Shown in pieces: positions 1-5,513 of a stretch of DNA of 8,271 bases. The notes beneath the pieces are model-generated. The model was not told the origin of the DNA, ran no database searches, and saw only the letters and a program-made list of their open reading frames with translations. The translations under genes and the position numbers were made by a program. The DNA comes from an uncultured Prevotella sp. GTDB taxonomy: Bacteria > Bacteroidota > Bacteroidia > Bacteroidales > Bacteroidaceae. How positions within the stretch are numbered: position 1 is the first letter of the stretch; each line of letters begins with the position of its first letter. Location of the stretch: NCBI GenBank assembly GCA_900769275.1, contig CAAGGA010000053.1, positions 1 to 8,271 of the forward strand. Reading direction: 5' to 3'.

Positions 1-20
1 GACGTGTGCTCTTCCGATCT
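1..20 (+). other. Illumina TruSeq read-2 adapter remnant (artefact)
   Basis: The first 20 bases, GACGTGTGCTCTTCCGATCT, are identical to the 3' end of the Illumina TruSeq/multiplexing read-2 adapter primer. This is sequencing-library DNA left on the contig edge and not part of the genome. Genomic sequence can start at base 21 at the earliest. The reading frame of the first gene runs open through it from a GTG at position 6, so an automatic caller can give that protein about five false N-terminal residues (reading LFRS). Confidence 0.97.
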
Positions 21-23
21 GTC

Positions 24-1097
24 ATGCCCCTCTCCCACAAAAATCCGCCACAGGAAATGCAGACAAAGGACAGCATACAGACAGAAATACAAGCACAGGA
101 TGCCACCCTCTCCGAGAGTGGCATCCTGATGCCGTCTGAGAATACATACGAAAAGAAACTGCATCCCTACCAAGTGCTGCGCAGCCTTCCCGAAAACGCC
201 ACGCCGGCACAGCAGGACTCCGCCATACAGGCCGCCTTCCAGCCGGCACAGATAAGGTATTCCTCACAACCCGACACGCTGCGCCTGCCGGGACAACCAC
301 TTGGAAAAAGCGTAAAGGACGTATCGCTGCCACAGTACTACCGCGAGTCATACTTCAAGTCAGACTCCCTCTTCCACCCCGAACTCAACGGAGGAAGAAT
401 GGGAATGACAGGCAACCCCATACCATACAGAGCCTCGAACGATGACCTCATCACCGGAACACTGCTCATCTTCCTCTTTCTCACGCTGCTCACCGCAGCA
501 AAGTCCAAACGCTTCATCACGCTGCAGGCAAAAGAATTCCTATACCCGGCAAGAGAAGACACGGCGGCAATGAAAGAAACCATCAACGAGATAAGCTGCC
601 AAATCCTGCTCTGCCTGCAGGCAGGAGCACTCCTCTCGCTCGCCTTCTACAACTACTCGCTCGAAGACATAGGCGACACCTACGTCGTCTCCAACTACAC
701 ACTGCTCGCCATATACTTCGCCGTCACCTGCGCATACTTCGTCATATCGGCAATCATGACAGGGTGGGTCGGATGGACCTTCTTCCACACACGGCAGAAC
801 AGGCAGGCCATAATCTCAAGACTCTTCATAACAGCAATGGAGGGAGCGGCACTGCTGCCGGCACTGCTGCTATATACATACTTCGGAATGACCGCATCAT
901 CACTCATGATTTACTCCGCAACAGTGGTCATTTCGGGCAAAATCCTGTCATTTTACAAGGCATATCGCATCTTTTTTGGACAAAAGAGCCGTTTTTTCCA
1001 GATTTTTTTGTACTTTTGCACCCTCGAAACAATACCCCTCGCCATGCTGTGGGGAATCCTGACTCTCATAGGTAACTTATTGAAGGTAACATATTAA
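24..1097 (+). CDS. DUF4271 family integral membrane protein, 5' end uncertain or truncated
   Basis: Membrane protein of unknown function found across Bacteroidota. Counting from the Met at base 24 (357 residues), the first ~140 residues are polar and rich in Gln, Ser and Pro. The rest has about six hydrophobic segments, near residues 142-160, 193-209, 226-250, 269-287, 292-311 and 325-353, separated by short basic loops. This layout and the position directly before hemD fit DUF4271. Only three genomic bases precede the ATG at 24, so the true start could be this ATG, the ATG at 57 (protein starting MQTKDS), or upstream and missing. Residues read from bases 6-20 are adapter-derived. The gap to hemD is 24 bp without a terminator, so read-through is likely. 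The last ~130 bases are clearly more AT-rich than the rest and contain a promoter-like motif. Family assignment is by recognition of the layout; no catalytic motif is visible. Confidence 0.8.
   Translation: MPLSHKNPPQEMQTKDSIQTEIQAQDATLSESGILMPSENTYEKKLHPYQVLRSLPENATPAQQDSAIQAAFQPAQIRYSSQPDTLRLPGQPLGKSVKDVSLPQYYRESYFKSDSLFHPELNGGRMGMTGNPIPYRASNDDLITGTLLIFLFLTLLTAAKSKRFITLQAKEFLYPAREDTAAMKETINEISCQILLCLQAGALLSLAFYNYSLEDIGDTYVVSNYTLLAIYFAVTCAYFVISAIMTGWVGWTFFHTRQNRQAIISRLFITAMEGAALLPALLLYTYFGMTASSLMIYSATVVISGKILSFYKAYRIFFGQKSRFFQIFLYFCTLETIPLAMLWGILTLIGNLLKVTY
96..128 (+). repeat. Perfect 11-bp inverted repeat (hairpin) inside the DUF4271 coding region
   Basis: CAGGATGCCAC (96-106) is the exact reverse complement of GTGGCATCCTG (118-128). 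After a C/A mismatch the inner CTC/GAG adds three more pairs around a TCC loop. It lies in the polar N-terminal part of the protein, where residue identity is probably little constrained. No T-tract follows, so it does not look like an intrinsic terminator. Confidence 0.75.
1011..1018 (+). promoter_or_regulatory. Candidate internal promoter (-7 element) for hemD and downstream genes
   Basis: TACTTTTG fits the Bacteroidota -7 consensus TAnnTTTG and is followed by CACCC, as at the tRNA-Gln promoter further on. It lies 80-87 bases inside the 3' end of the DUF4271 gene, in a noticeably AT-rich patch (about 965-1020). No good -33 TTTG is found at the expected 19-21 base distance; the nearest (975-978) is 32 bases away. 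Predicted transcription would begin near 1022-1025, giving hemD a leader of about 100 bases. Confidence 0.45.
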
Positions 1098-1121
1098 TTG
1101 AATTTAGACTAAGAAAAAAAG

Positions 1122-1871
1122 ATGATTAAGAAGATTCTGATATCACAACCAAAGCCGACAAGTGACAAATCACCCTATTACGACATCGCAGAGGACTTTG
1201 GTGTGGAACTGGTCTTTCGTCCGTTCATCAAGGTAGAAGGTCTGTCGGCACGCGAGTTCCGGGCACAAAGAGTAAACATCGCTGACTACACCGCCATCGT
1301 GTTCACGTCACGACATGCCATCGACAACTTCTTCAAGCTCGCAAAAGAGATGCGCGTCACCATACCCGAAGACCTGAAGTATTTCTGCGTGACAGAAACC
1401 ATAGCACTCTACATACAAAAATACGCACAGTACCGCAAACGCAAGGTATTCTTCGGAACGACAGGAAAAATCGACGACCTCATCCCATATATGCTCAAGC
1501 ACAAGACAGAGAAATACCTCGTACCTATGAGTGACGTCGCCAACGACACCGTCACCAAACTGCTCGACTCCAAGGAACTGAACCACAAAGAGTGCTTCAT
1601 GTACCGCACCGTCAGCAACAACTTCACCGAGGAAGAAATCAAATCCTTCGACTACGACATGCTCGTCTTCTTCTCACCGGCAGGACTGAAGTCGCTGAAA
1701 GAAAACTTCCCCGACATGAAAGCAGGAGAAGTAAAAATCGCCGCCTTCGGACCCGCTACGGCAAAGGCAGTCAACGACATGGGACTCACGCTCGACATCG
1801 AAGCACCTACGGCAAAGTTCCCCTCAATGGCAAGCGCACTGAGACGCTACCTCATCGACTGCGAAGAGTAA
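1122..1871 (+). CDS. hemD: Uroporphyrinogen-III synthase family protein (HemD-like)
   Basis: Family members cyclise hydroxymethylbilane to uroporphyrinogen III in the cytoplasm, a step in heme/siroheme synthesis. The 249-residue length is normal. The two-lobed HemD pattern is visible: an FTSRHAIDNFF block at residues 61-71 (family pattern FTSxxAVxxF), VFFSPAGLKSL at 182-192 in the second lobe, and the C-terminal IAAFGPATAKAVNDMGL block at 206-222. The ATG at 1122 follows an A-rich leader (AAGAAAAAAAG), usual for this phylum. The gene is 24 bp after DUF4271 and 86 bp before rnpA. HemD proteins conserve few residues across species, so the family is reasonably sure but the enzymatic activity is not. 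No other heme gene is in the window, and many Bacteroidales lack a full heme pathway, so this copy may have another role. Confidence 0.85.
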   Translation: MIKKILISQPKPTSDKSPYYDIAEDFGVELVFRPFIKVEGLSAREFRAQRVNIADYTAIVFTSRHAIDNFFKLAKEMRVTIPEDLKYFCVTETIALYIQKYAQYRKRKVFFGTTGKIDDLIPYMLKHKTEKYLVPMSDVANDTVTKLLDSKELNHKECFMYRTVSNNFTEEEIKSFDYDMLVFFSPAGLKSLKENFPDMKAGEVKIAAFGPATAKAVNDMGLTLDIEAPTAKFPSMASALRRYLIDCEE

Positions 1872-1872
1872 T

Positions 1873-1912
1873 CCTCACCACAACAAGGAAGCACCCTCAC
1901 CACAACAAGGAA
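1873..1912 (+). repeat. Two tandem copies of an 18-bp unit, 22-bp period
   Basis: CCTCACCACAACAAGGAA occurs at 1873-1890 and again, identical, at 1895-1912, separated by GCAC. The first copy starts one base after the hemD stop codon. The pair fills the first half of the hemD-rnpA gap and looks like a recent tandem duplication. Confidence 0.9.
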
Positions 1913-1916
1913 CACT

Positions 1917-1938
1917 GGTGCAGTTCGATCAGGTCGAA
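1917..1938 (+). repeat. Near-palindrome between hemD and rnpA, copy 1 of an element also at 5364-5385
   Basis: GGTG, three bases, then TTCGATC-A-GGTCGAA. The 7-base arms at 1924-1930 and 1932-1938 pair except for one T:G position, which would still pair in RNA. A second copy with the same spacing lies behind the dehydrogenase gene. It sits 19 bases before the rnpA start, so it could be an operator, an RNA hairpin in the rnpA leader, or a small dispersed repeat. Confidence 0.7.
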
Positions 1939-1957
1939 GTAAAAAAAAGAAAACAAC

Positions 1958-2401
1958 ATGCCAACCCCCTCTTTCTCCTTCCCAAAGTCAGAGAAAATCG
2001 TCAGCAAGAAGATTATCGACCGTCTCTTCGCAGGAAGCGGAAGCAAAGCAATATCCGCTTTCCCGATAAGACTCGTCTATATCCTTCTGCAAGAAGACGA
2101 TGAAGCCCTGAAGACAAAAGGAACAAAAGACGGGAAAAGCACAGCGCAGGTACTAATATCCGTACCCAAAAGATACTTCAAGCACGCTGTAGATAGAAAC
2201 AGAGTCAAAAGACAGATAAGAGAAGCATACAGAAAACACAAGAACATTTTTGCCCTACCAGAAGGAAAATACCTCGCCATGGCATTCATCTGGATGGATT
2301 ACAGGCATCACACCACAGAGGAAGTAGAGAGAAAAACCATAAACCTACTTCAGCGTATGCAGGAAAAATCAATCAAGACAGCTGCAAATGCAGAAGCATA
2401 A
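1958..2401 (+). CDS. rnpA: Ribonuclease P protein component
   Basis: Small basic protein that binds the RNase P RNA and helps it remove 5' leaders from precursor tRNAs. It is 147 residues long, slightly more than the usual 110-130, because of a Lys-rich loop around residues 46-62 and a C-terminal tail. The family signature is clear: SVPKRYFKHAVDRNRVKRQI at residues 69-88, including the RNA-binding RNR motif at 80-82. The N-terminal block around residues 13-24 (IVSKKIIDRLFA) matches the start of the fold. The ATG at 1958 follows an A-rich stretch (GTAAAAAAAAGAAAACAAC). yidD follows after 21 bp, the usual rnpA-yidD pairing, but rpmH and yidC, which accompany it in many other bacteria, are absent and tyrS follows instead. 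Confidence 0.95.
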   Translation: MPTPSFSFPKSEKIVSKKIIDRLFAGSGSKAISAFPIRLVYILLQEDDEALKTKGTKDGKSTAQVLISVPKRYFKHAVDRNRVKRQIREAYRKHKNIFALPEGKYLAMAFIWMDYRHHTTEEVERKTINLLQRMQEKSIKTAANAEA

Positions 2402-2422
2402 TCCTTACGCGCAGACATACGT

Positions 2423-2653
2423 ATGAACCTTATCCTCAAGACAATAAGCAGCATCCTCCTCGCCCCCATCTGGTTCTACCAGCACTGCATCAGCCCTTTC
2501 ACGCCGCCCGTATGCCGATACACGCCGTCATGCTCGGAATACATGAGGCAAGCCATCATAAAGCACGGACCATTCAAAGGACTGTGGCTCGGAACAAAAA
2601 GAATACTCAGATGCCACCCCTGGGGAGGAAGCGGATACGACCCCGTGCCCTGA
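2423..2653 (+). CDS. yidD: Membrane protein insertion efficiency factor YidD
   Basis: Short protein thought to sit at the inner face of the cytoplasmic membrane near YidC and to help insertion of membrane proteins. It is 76 residues, a normal size. Signatures seen: an N-terminal amphipathic/hydrophobic segment (residues 3-19), CRYTPSCSEY at 31-40, KHGPFKGLWLG at 48-58, and LRCHPWGGSGYDPVP at the C-terminus (62-76). These Cys- and Pro-containing blocks are diagnostic for the family. It starts 21 bp after rnpA and its stop lies 71 bp before tyrS, consistent with one transcript. Confidence 0.95.
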   Translation: MNLILKTISSILLAPIWFYQHCISPFTPPVCRYTPSCSEYMRQAIIKHGPFKGLWLGTKRILRCHPWGGSGYDPVP

Positions 2654-2724
2654 CAGCACGAAAAGCCACTCCAACGGACGGCAACATAAACCTCCACCCG
2701 AAAGAAAAAGAAAAAAAATACATA

Positions 2725-4020
2725 ATGAAAAACTTTATCGAAGAACTCAAATGGCGCGGTATGCTCGCGCAAGTCATGCCGGGAGCCGAAGAACTGTTAC
2801 AGAAAGAGATGGTCACCGCATATCTCGGCACCGACCCTACCGCCGATTCCCTGCATATCGGGCACCTCTGCGGCATAATGATGCTGCGTCACCTGCAACG
2901 CTGCGGACACAAACCCATCATACTCGTAGGAGGAGCCACAGGAATGATAGGAGACCCCTCAGGCAAGTCACAGGAACGTAACCTCCTCGATGCCGACACA
3001 CTATACCACAATCAGGAGTGCATCAAGAAGCAAGTAGCCAAGTTCCTCGATTTCAATGCGGAAGGACCCAATGCGGCAGAGATGGTCAACAACTACGACT
3101 GGATGAAAGACTTCACCTTCCTCGACTTCGCAAGAACCGTAGGAAAGCATATCACCGTCAACTACATGATGGCAAAAGACTCCGTGCAGAAGCGACTCAA
3201 CGGAGAAGCACGCGACGGACTGTCATTCACAGAGTTCACATACCAGCTGCTCCAAGGCTACGACTTCCTCCACCTCTACAAAGAGAAAAACTGCAAGATG
3301 CAGCTTGGAGGCAACGACCAGTGGGGCAACATGACCACAGGAACCGAACTCATCCGGCGCACCCTCGGCAACGACCAGGAAGCCTACGCACTCACCTGCC
3401 CACTCATAACCAAGGCAGACGGAAAGAAATTCGGCAAGACAGAAAGCGGAAACATCTGGCTCGACCGCAAACGCACCTCACCATACAAGTTCTACCAGTT
3501 CTGGCTCAACGTCAGCGATGACGACGCAGAAAAGTACATCAAGATATTCACATCCCTCGAAAAAGACGTCATCGACGCACTCATCGAAGAACACAGGCAA
3601 GACCCCGGACGCAGAACCCTGCAGAAACGGCTTGCACAAGAAGTCACGATAATGGTGCATTCACAGGAAGACTACGAAATGGCACTCGAAGCATCAGGCA
3701 TACTCTTCGGCAAAAGCACCAAGGAAGGACTTGAGAAACTCGACGAACAGACACTCCTCGACGTCTTCGACGGAGTACCGGCATTCGAAGTGTCAAAGGA
3801 CGTACTCGGACAGCCCATCATCGAAATCCTCACCGCAGCAACACCCGTATTCCCATCAAAGGCAGAATGCCGCAAGATGATACAGGGAGGAGGAGTGTCA
3901 CTCAACAAGGAAAAAGTAAGCGACCAGAACCGACCCGTCACCTCAGAAGACCTCATAGACGGAAAGTACCTCCTCGCACAACGCGGAAAGAAAAACTACT
4001 TCCTCATCACCGTGAAGTAA
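2725..4020 (+). CDS. tyrS: Tyrosyl-tRNA synthetase (tyrosine--tRNA ligase)
   Basis: Class I aminoacyl-tRNA synthetase that activates tyrosine with ATP and loads it onto tRNA-Tyr in the cytoplasm. The 431-residue length is normal for the bacterial form. HIGH is at residues 44-47, the tyrosine-pocket Y173-Q177-D180 lies in FTYQLLQGYD, GGNDQWGN is at 195-202, and the second signature loop reads KFGKT (235-239), the usual TyrRS variant of KMSKS. The C-terminal ~55 residues form an S4-type RNA-binding domain (FPSKAECRKMIQGGGVSLN, 376-394). The frame is open back to 2512, across most of yidD in another frame, but the ATG at 2725 is the right start: it follows an A-rich leader and gives the canonical N-terminus MKNFIEELKWRG. 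It is the last gene of the hemD-rnpA-yidD run. In several Bacteroides a TatD-type nuclease gene lies between yidD and tyrS, from memory; none is present here. Confidence 0.97.
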   Translation: MKNFIEELKWRGMLAQVMPGAEELLQKEMVTAYLGTDPTADSLHIGHLCGIMMLRHLQRCGHKPIILVGGATGMIGDPSGKSQERNLLDADTLYHNQECIKKQVAKFLDFNAEGPNAAEMVNNYDWMKDFTFLDFARTVGKHITVNYMMAKDSVQKRLNGEARDGLSFTEFTYQLLQGYDFLHLYKEKNCKMQLGGNDQWGNMTTGTELIRRTLGNDQEAYALTCPLITKADGKKFGKTESGNIWLDRKRTSPYKFYQFWLNVSDDDAEKYIKIFTSLEKDVIDALIEEHRQDPGRRTLQKRLAQEVTIMVHSQEDYEMALEASGILFGKSTKEGLEKLDEQTLLDVFDGVPAFEVSKDVLGQPIIEILTAATPVFPSKAECRKMIQGGGVSLNKEKVSDQNRPVTSEDLIDGKYLLAQRGKKNYFLITVK

Positions 4021-4021
4021 T

Positions 4022-4037
4022 ATTTTCGCACGAAAAT
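4022..4037 (+). repeat. Perfect AT-rich inverted repeat right after the tyrS stop
   Basis: ATTTTCG (4022-4028), CA, CGAAAAT (4031-4037). It begins one base after the tyrS stop codon, and its last T is the first base of the TTTG of the next promoter. The stem is mostly A-T and has no T-tract, so as a terminator it would be weak; as DNA it could be a protein-binding palindrome. Confidence 0.5.
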
Positions 4038-4068
4038 TTGGAAATATCACGGAAAAGAAGTAACTTTG
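4037..4068 (+). promoter_or_regulatory. Bacteroidota-type promoter of the tRNA-Gln gene
   Basis: TTTG (4037-4040, -33 element), a 20-base spacer, then TAACTTTG (4061-4068, -7 element): a full match to the sigma-ABfr consensus TTTG-N19/20-TAnnTTTG. Transcription would start near 4072-4075, giving a 5' leader of about 55 bases before the mature tRNA that RNase P would remove. Confidence 0.8.
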
Positions 4069-4128
4069 CACCCGAAATTTCAACACGCTGACACAGCCTT
4101 CAAGCAGCCGCACGGCGTGGAGCGACAC

Positions 4129-4199
4129 TGTCCCATGGTGTAATGGTAGCACAACAGGTTTTGGTTCTGTTTGATAAGGTTCGAGTCCTTATGGGACAA
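4129..4199 (+). tRNA. tRNA-Gln (anticodon UUG)
   Basis: A 71-base cloverleaf. The acceptor stem TGTCCCA (4129-4135) pairs perfectly with TGGGACA (4192-4198), with discriminator base A4199. The D arm has a short GTG/CAC stem around TAATGGTAG. The anticodon stem ACAGG/TCTGT encloses the loop TTTTGGT with anticodon TTG at 4161-4163, so it reads CAA and, by wobble, CAG. The T arm is TAAGG-TTCGAGT-CCTTA (4175-4191). The weak U1-A72 end pair is typical of glutamine tRNAs. CCA is not encoded and must be added by the nucleotidyltransferase. It has its own promoter and terminator and is a single-tRNA unit. Confidence 0.96.
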
Positions 4200-4247
4200 C
4201 ACCCCAGAGAAAACAAGGGGAAAAACGAAGGCAAAAGATAAAAATTC

Positions 4248-4289
4248 AAAAAAAACGTATTGCATACATGATGCAATACGTTTTTTTTT
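4248..4289 (+). terminator. Strong intrinsic terminator after tRNA-Gln, bidirectional in shape
   Basis: CGTATTGCAT (4256-4265) pairs perfectly with ATGCAATACG (4271-4280) around the 5-base loop ACATG. Eight A before it (4248-4255) can pair with eight of the nine T after it (4281-4289). On the + strand it ends the tRNA transcript. Because of the A8/T9 flanks the minus strand has the same form, though no gene faces it there. Confidence 0.9.
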
Positions 4290-4291
4290 AG

Positions 4292-4299
4292 TAACTTTG
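4292..4299 (+). promoter_or_regulatory. -7 promoter element of the dehydrogenase gene
   Basis: TAACTTTG is identical to the -7 element of the tRNA-Gln promoter and lies two bases beyond the T-tract of the terminator. The place where a -33 TTTG would fall (about 4268-4272) is in the terminator loop and does not match. Predicted start is near 4303-4306, leaving an untranslated leader of about 90 bases in which I see no known riboswitch. Confidence 0.6.
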
Positions 4300-4394
4300 T
4301 TCCCGATAGCGCCACGGCATCACGCCTACGTCGCAATCACGTCAGACAGACATACCAATTAACTATCAGTATTAATCATAAATCAACAGTAACT

Positions 4395-5204
4395 ATGACA
4401 GACTTAAAAGCATTCTCCCTCGAAGGGAAAAACGCATGGATTACAGGAGCATCCTATGGCATCGGCTTCAACATCGCAAAAGCATTCGTTGCTGCAGGAG
4501 CAAAGAACATCATCTTCAACGACATCAACGAGGCAGCACTGGAGCGCGGACTTGCCAACTATAAGGAAGCAGGCATCGAGAACGTACACGGATACGTCTG
4601 CGACGTGACCGATGAAGAAGGCGTAAAGGCACTCGTAGAAAAAATACATCAGGAAGTAGGACAAATCGACATACTCGTCAACAACGCAGGAATCATCAAG
4701 CGCATACCTATGCACGAGATGAAACGCGCAGAGTTCCAGCAAGTCATCGACATAGACCTCGTGGCACCATATATATGCTCAGCAGCCGTACTCCCAGAAA
4801 TGATGGAGCGCAAGGAAGGCAAAATCATCAACATCTGCTCCATGATGTCAGAACTGGGACGTGAGACAGTATCTGCCTATGCAGCCGCAAAAGGCGGACT
4901 GAAAATGCTCACACGCAACATCTGCTCAGAATACGGAGAATACAACATCCAGTGCAACGGCATAGGTCCGGGCTACATCGCCACACCGCAGACAGCCCCA
5001 TTGCGTGAACGCCAGCCTGACGGAAGCCGCCACCCGTTCGATTCCTTCATCTGCGCAAAGACACCGGCAGGACGCTGGCTCGACCCCTCAGAGCTGGGAG
5101 GTCCGGCAGTATTCCTCGCATCAAAGGCATCCGACGCCGTCAACGGACACGTACTGTACGTAGATGGCGGCATACTCGCCTACATCGGAAAGCAACCTAA
5201 GTAA
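4395..5204 (+). CDS. SDR-family oxidoreductase, gluconate 5-dehydrogenase (IdnO/Gno) type
   Basis: Classical short-chain dehydrogenase of 269 residues. The Rossmann nucleotide-binding motif TGASYGIG is at residues 17-24, an Asp at the end of beta-2 (D43) is compatible with NAD(H), NNAG is at 96-99, and the catalytic residues are S149, Y162 and K166 (YxxxK in SAYAAAKGG). The block INICSMMSELGRETVSAYAA (145-164) closely resembles E. coli IdnO (ICSMQSELGRD...), which interconverts 5-keto-D-gluconate and D-gluconate. PGYIATPQT (192-200) and the C-terminal NGHVLYVDGG (250-259) are also family-like. The related KduD (2-dehydro-3-deoxy-D-gluconate dehydrogenase of pectin breakdown) is an alternative; the substrate cannot be settled from sequence. 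The position of the catalytic Asn (VNQ in IdnO) carries D121. It is transcribed alone, with no sugar-acid gene beside it, and probably acts in cytoplasmic sugar-acid metabolism. Confidence 0.85.
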   Translation: MTDLKAFSLEGKNAWITGASYGIGFNIAKAFVAAGAKNIIFNDINEAALERGLANYKEAGIENVHGYVCDVTDEEGVKALVEKIHQEVGQIDILVNNAGIIKRIPMHEMKRAEFQQVIDIDLVAPYICSAAVLPEMMERKEGKIINICSMMSELGRETVSAYAAAKGGLKMLTRNICSEYGEYNIQCNGIGPGYIATPQTAPLRERQPDGSRHPFDSFICAKTPAGRWLDPSELGGPAVFLASKASDAVNGHVLYVDGGILAYIGKQPK

Positions 5205-5241
5205 AGAAAGGCAAAAGAAAGCCAAAAGATAAACAATACCC

Positions 5242-5274
5242 CGACGGGCTGTCAGAACTGCTGACAGCCCGTCG
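5242..5274 (+). terminator. 14-bp GC-rich hairpin downstream of the dehydrogenase
   Basis: CGACGGGCTGTCAG (5242-5255) and CTGACAGCCCGTCG (5261-5274) pair perfectly around the 5-base loop AACTG. It starts 37 bases after the stop codon. No T-tract follows, so it is either a non-canonical terminator or an RNA 3'-end stabiliser. A C-rich, G-poor stretch directly after it could support Rho-dependent termination. Confidence 0.7.
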
Positions 5275-5280
5275 CACATA

Positions 5281-5360
5281 TCCCCCCAACAAAAACAAAC
5301 ACAGAAACAAAAAAACAAGCAACCAAAAAACAACCAAGAAACAACCAAACCACCACCCCA
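5281..5360 (+). other. Low-complexity A/C tract in the 5205-5652 non-coding gap
   Basis: About 80 bases made almost only of A and C (three G, one T), with loose repeats such as ACAACCAA. It should be unstructured as RNA. The gap from 5205 to 5652 contains, in order: the 14-bp hairpin, this tract, the shared palindrome, an inverted repeat and the promoter of the next gene. I see no convincing protein gene in it, apart from a possible 16-codon upstream frame close to the next gene. Confidence 0.7.
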
Positions 5361-5363
5361 TCA

Positions 5364-5385
5364 GGTGTTCTTCGACCAGGTCGAA
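5364..5385 (+). repeat. Palindrome, copy 2 of the element at 1917-1938
   Basis: GGTG, three bases, then the perfect TTCGACC-A-GGTCGAA (arms 5371-5377 and 5379-5385). It matches copy 1 at 18 of 22 positions with identical spacing. The three variable bases lie between GGTG and the palindrome, and the only other difference is a C/T in the left arm. Confidence 0.75.
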
Positions 5386-5439
5386 AAATCCCCCGCCCAA
5401 AAGCCGGGCAAGCAATCACCAGCATCCCACTCCACCCCC

Positions 5440-5472
5440 TTTTTATCCACTTTTTCCGTTAAAGGATAAAAA
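5440..5472 (+). repeat. 9-bp inverted repeat upstream of the lipoprotein promoter
   Basis: TTTTTATCC (5440-5448) is the reverse complement of GGATAAAAA (5464-5472), with a 15-base centre. It lies about 70 bases before the -7 element, a possible place for a regulator or the end of an upstream transcript. Confidence 0.45.
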
Positions 5473-5513
5473 ATTTTCCTCTTTTAAGGTATATTTTCAT
5501 AATAATAACGTAA

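Noticed and set aside
1592..1942. Arg-rich plus-strand frame overlapping hemD
   Set aside because: It is a shifted reading of hemD and the tandem repeat behind it, with a composition typical of out-of-frame translation. No start signal or family features.
2512..2724. Upstream extension of the tyrS frame to base 2512
   Set aside because: It would overlap most of yidD, whose motifs are unmistakable, and add about 70 residues not found in tyrosyl-tRNA synthetases. The ATG at 2725 gives the standard N-terminus.
4202..4220. CCCC/GGGG stem after tRNA-Gln as a first terminator
   Set aside because: Only four pairs with an 11-base loop and no T-tract, and a far stronger terminator follows at 4248-4289.
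5121..5415. Minus-strand frames with long hydrophobic Cys/Phe/Leu-rich stretches
   Set aside because: They are the complement of the A/C-rich non-coding tract, which reads as Phe, Leu, Cys, Val and Trp codons. No promoter or family signature supports a membrane protein there.
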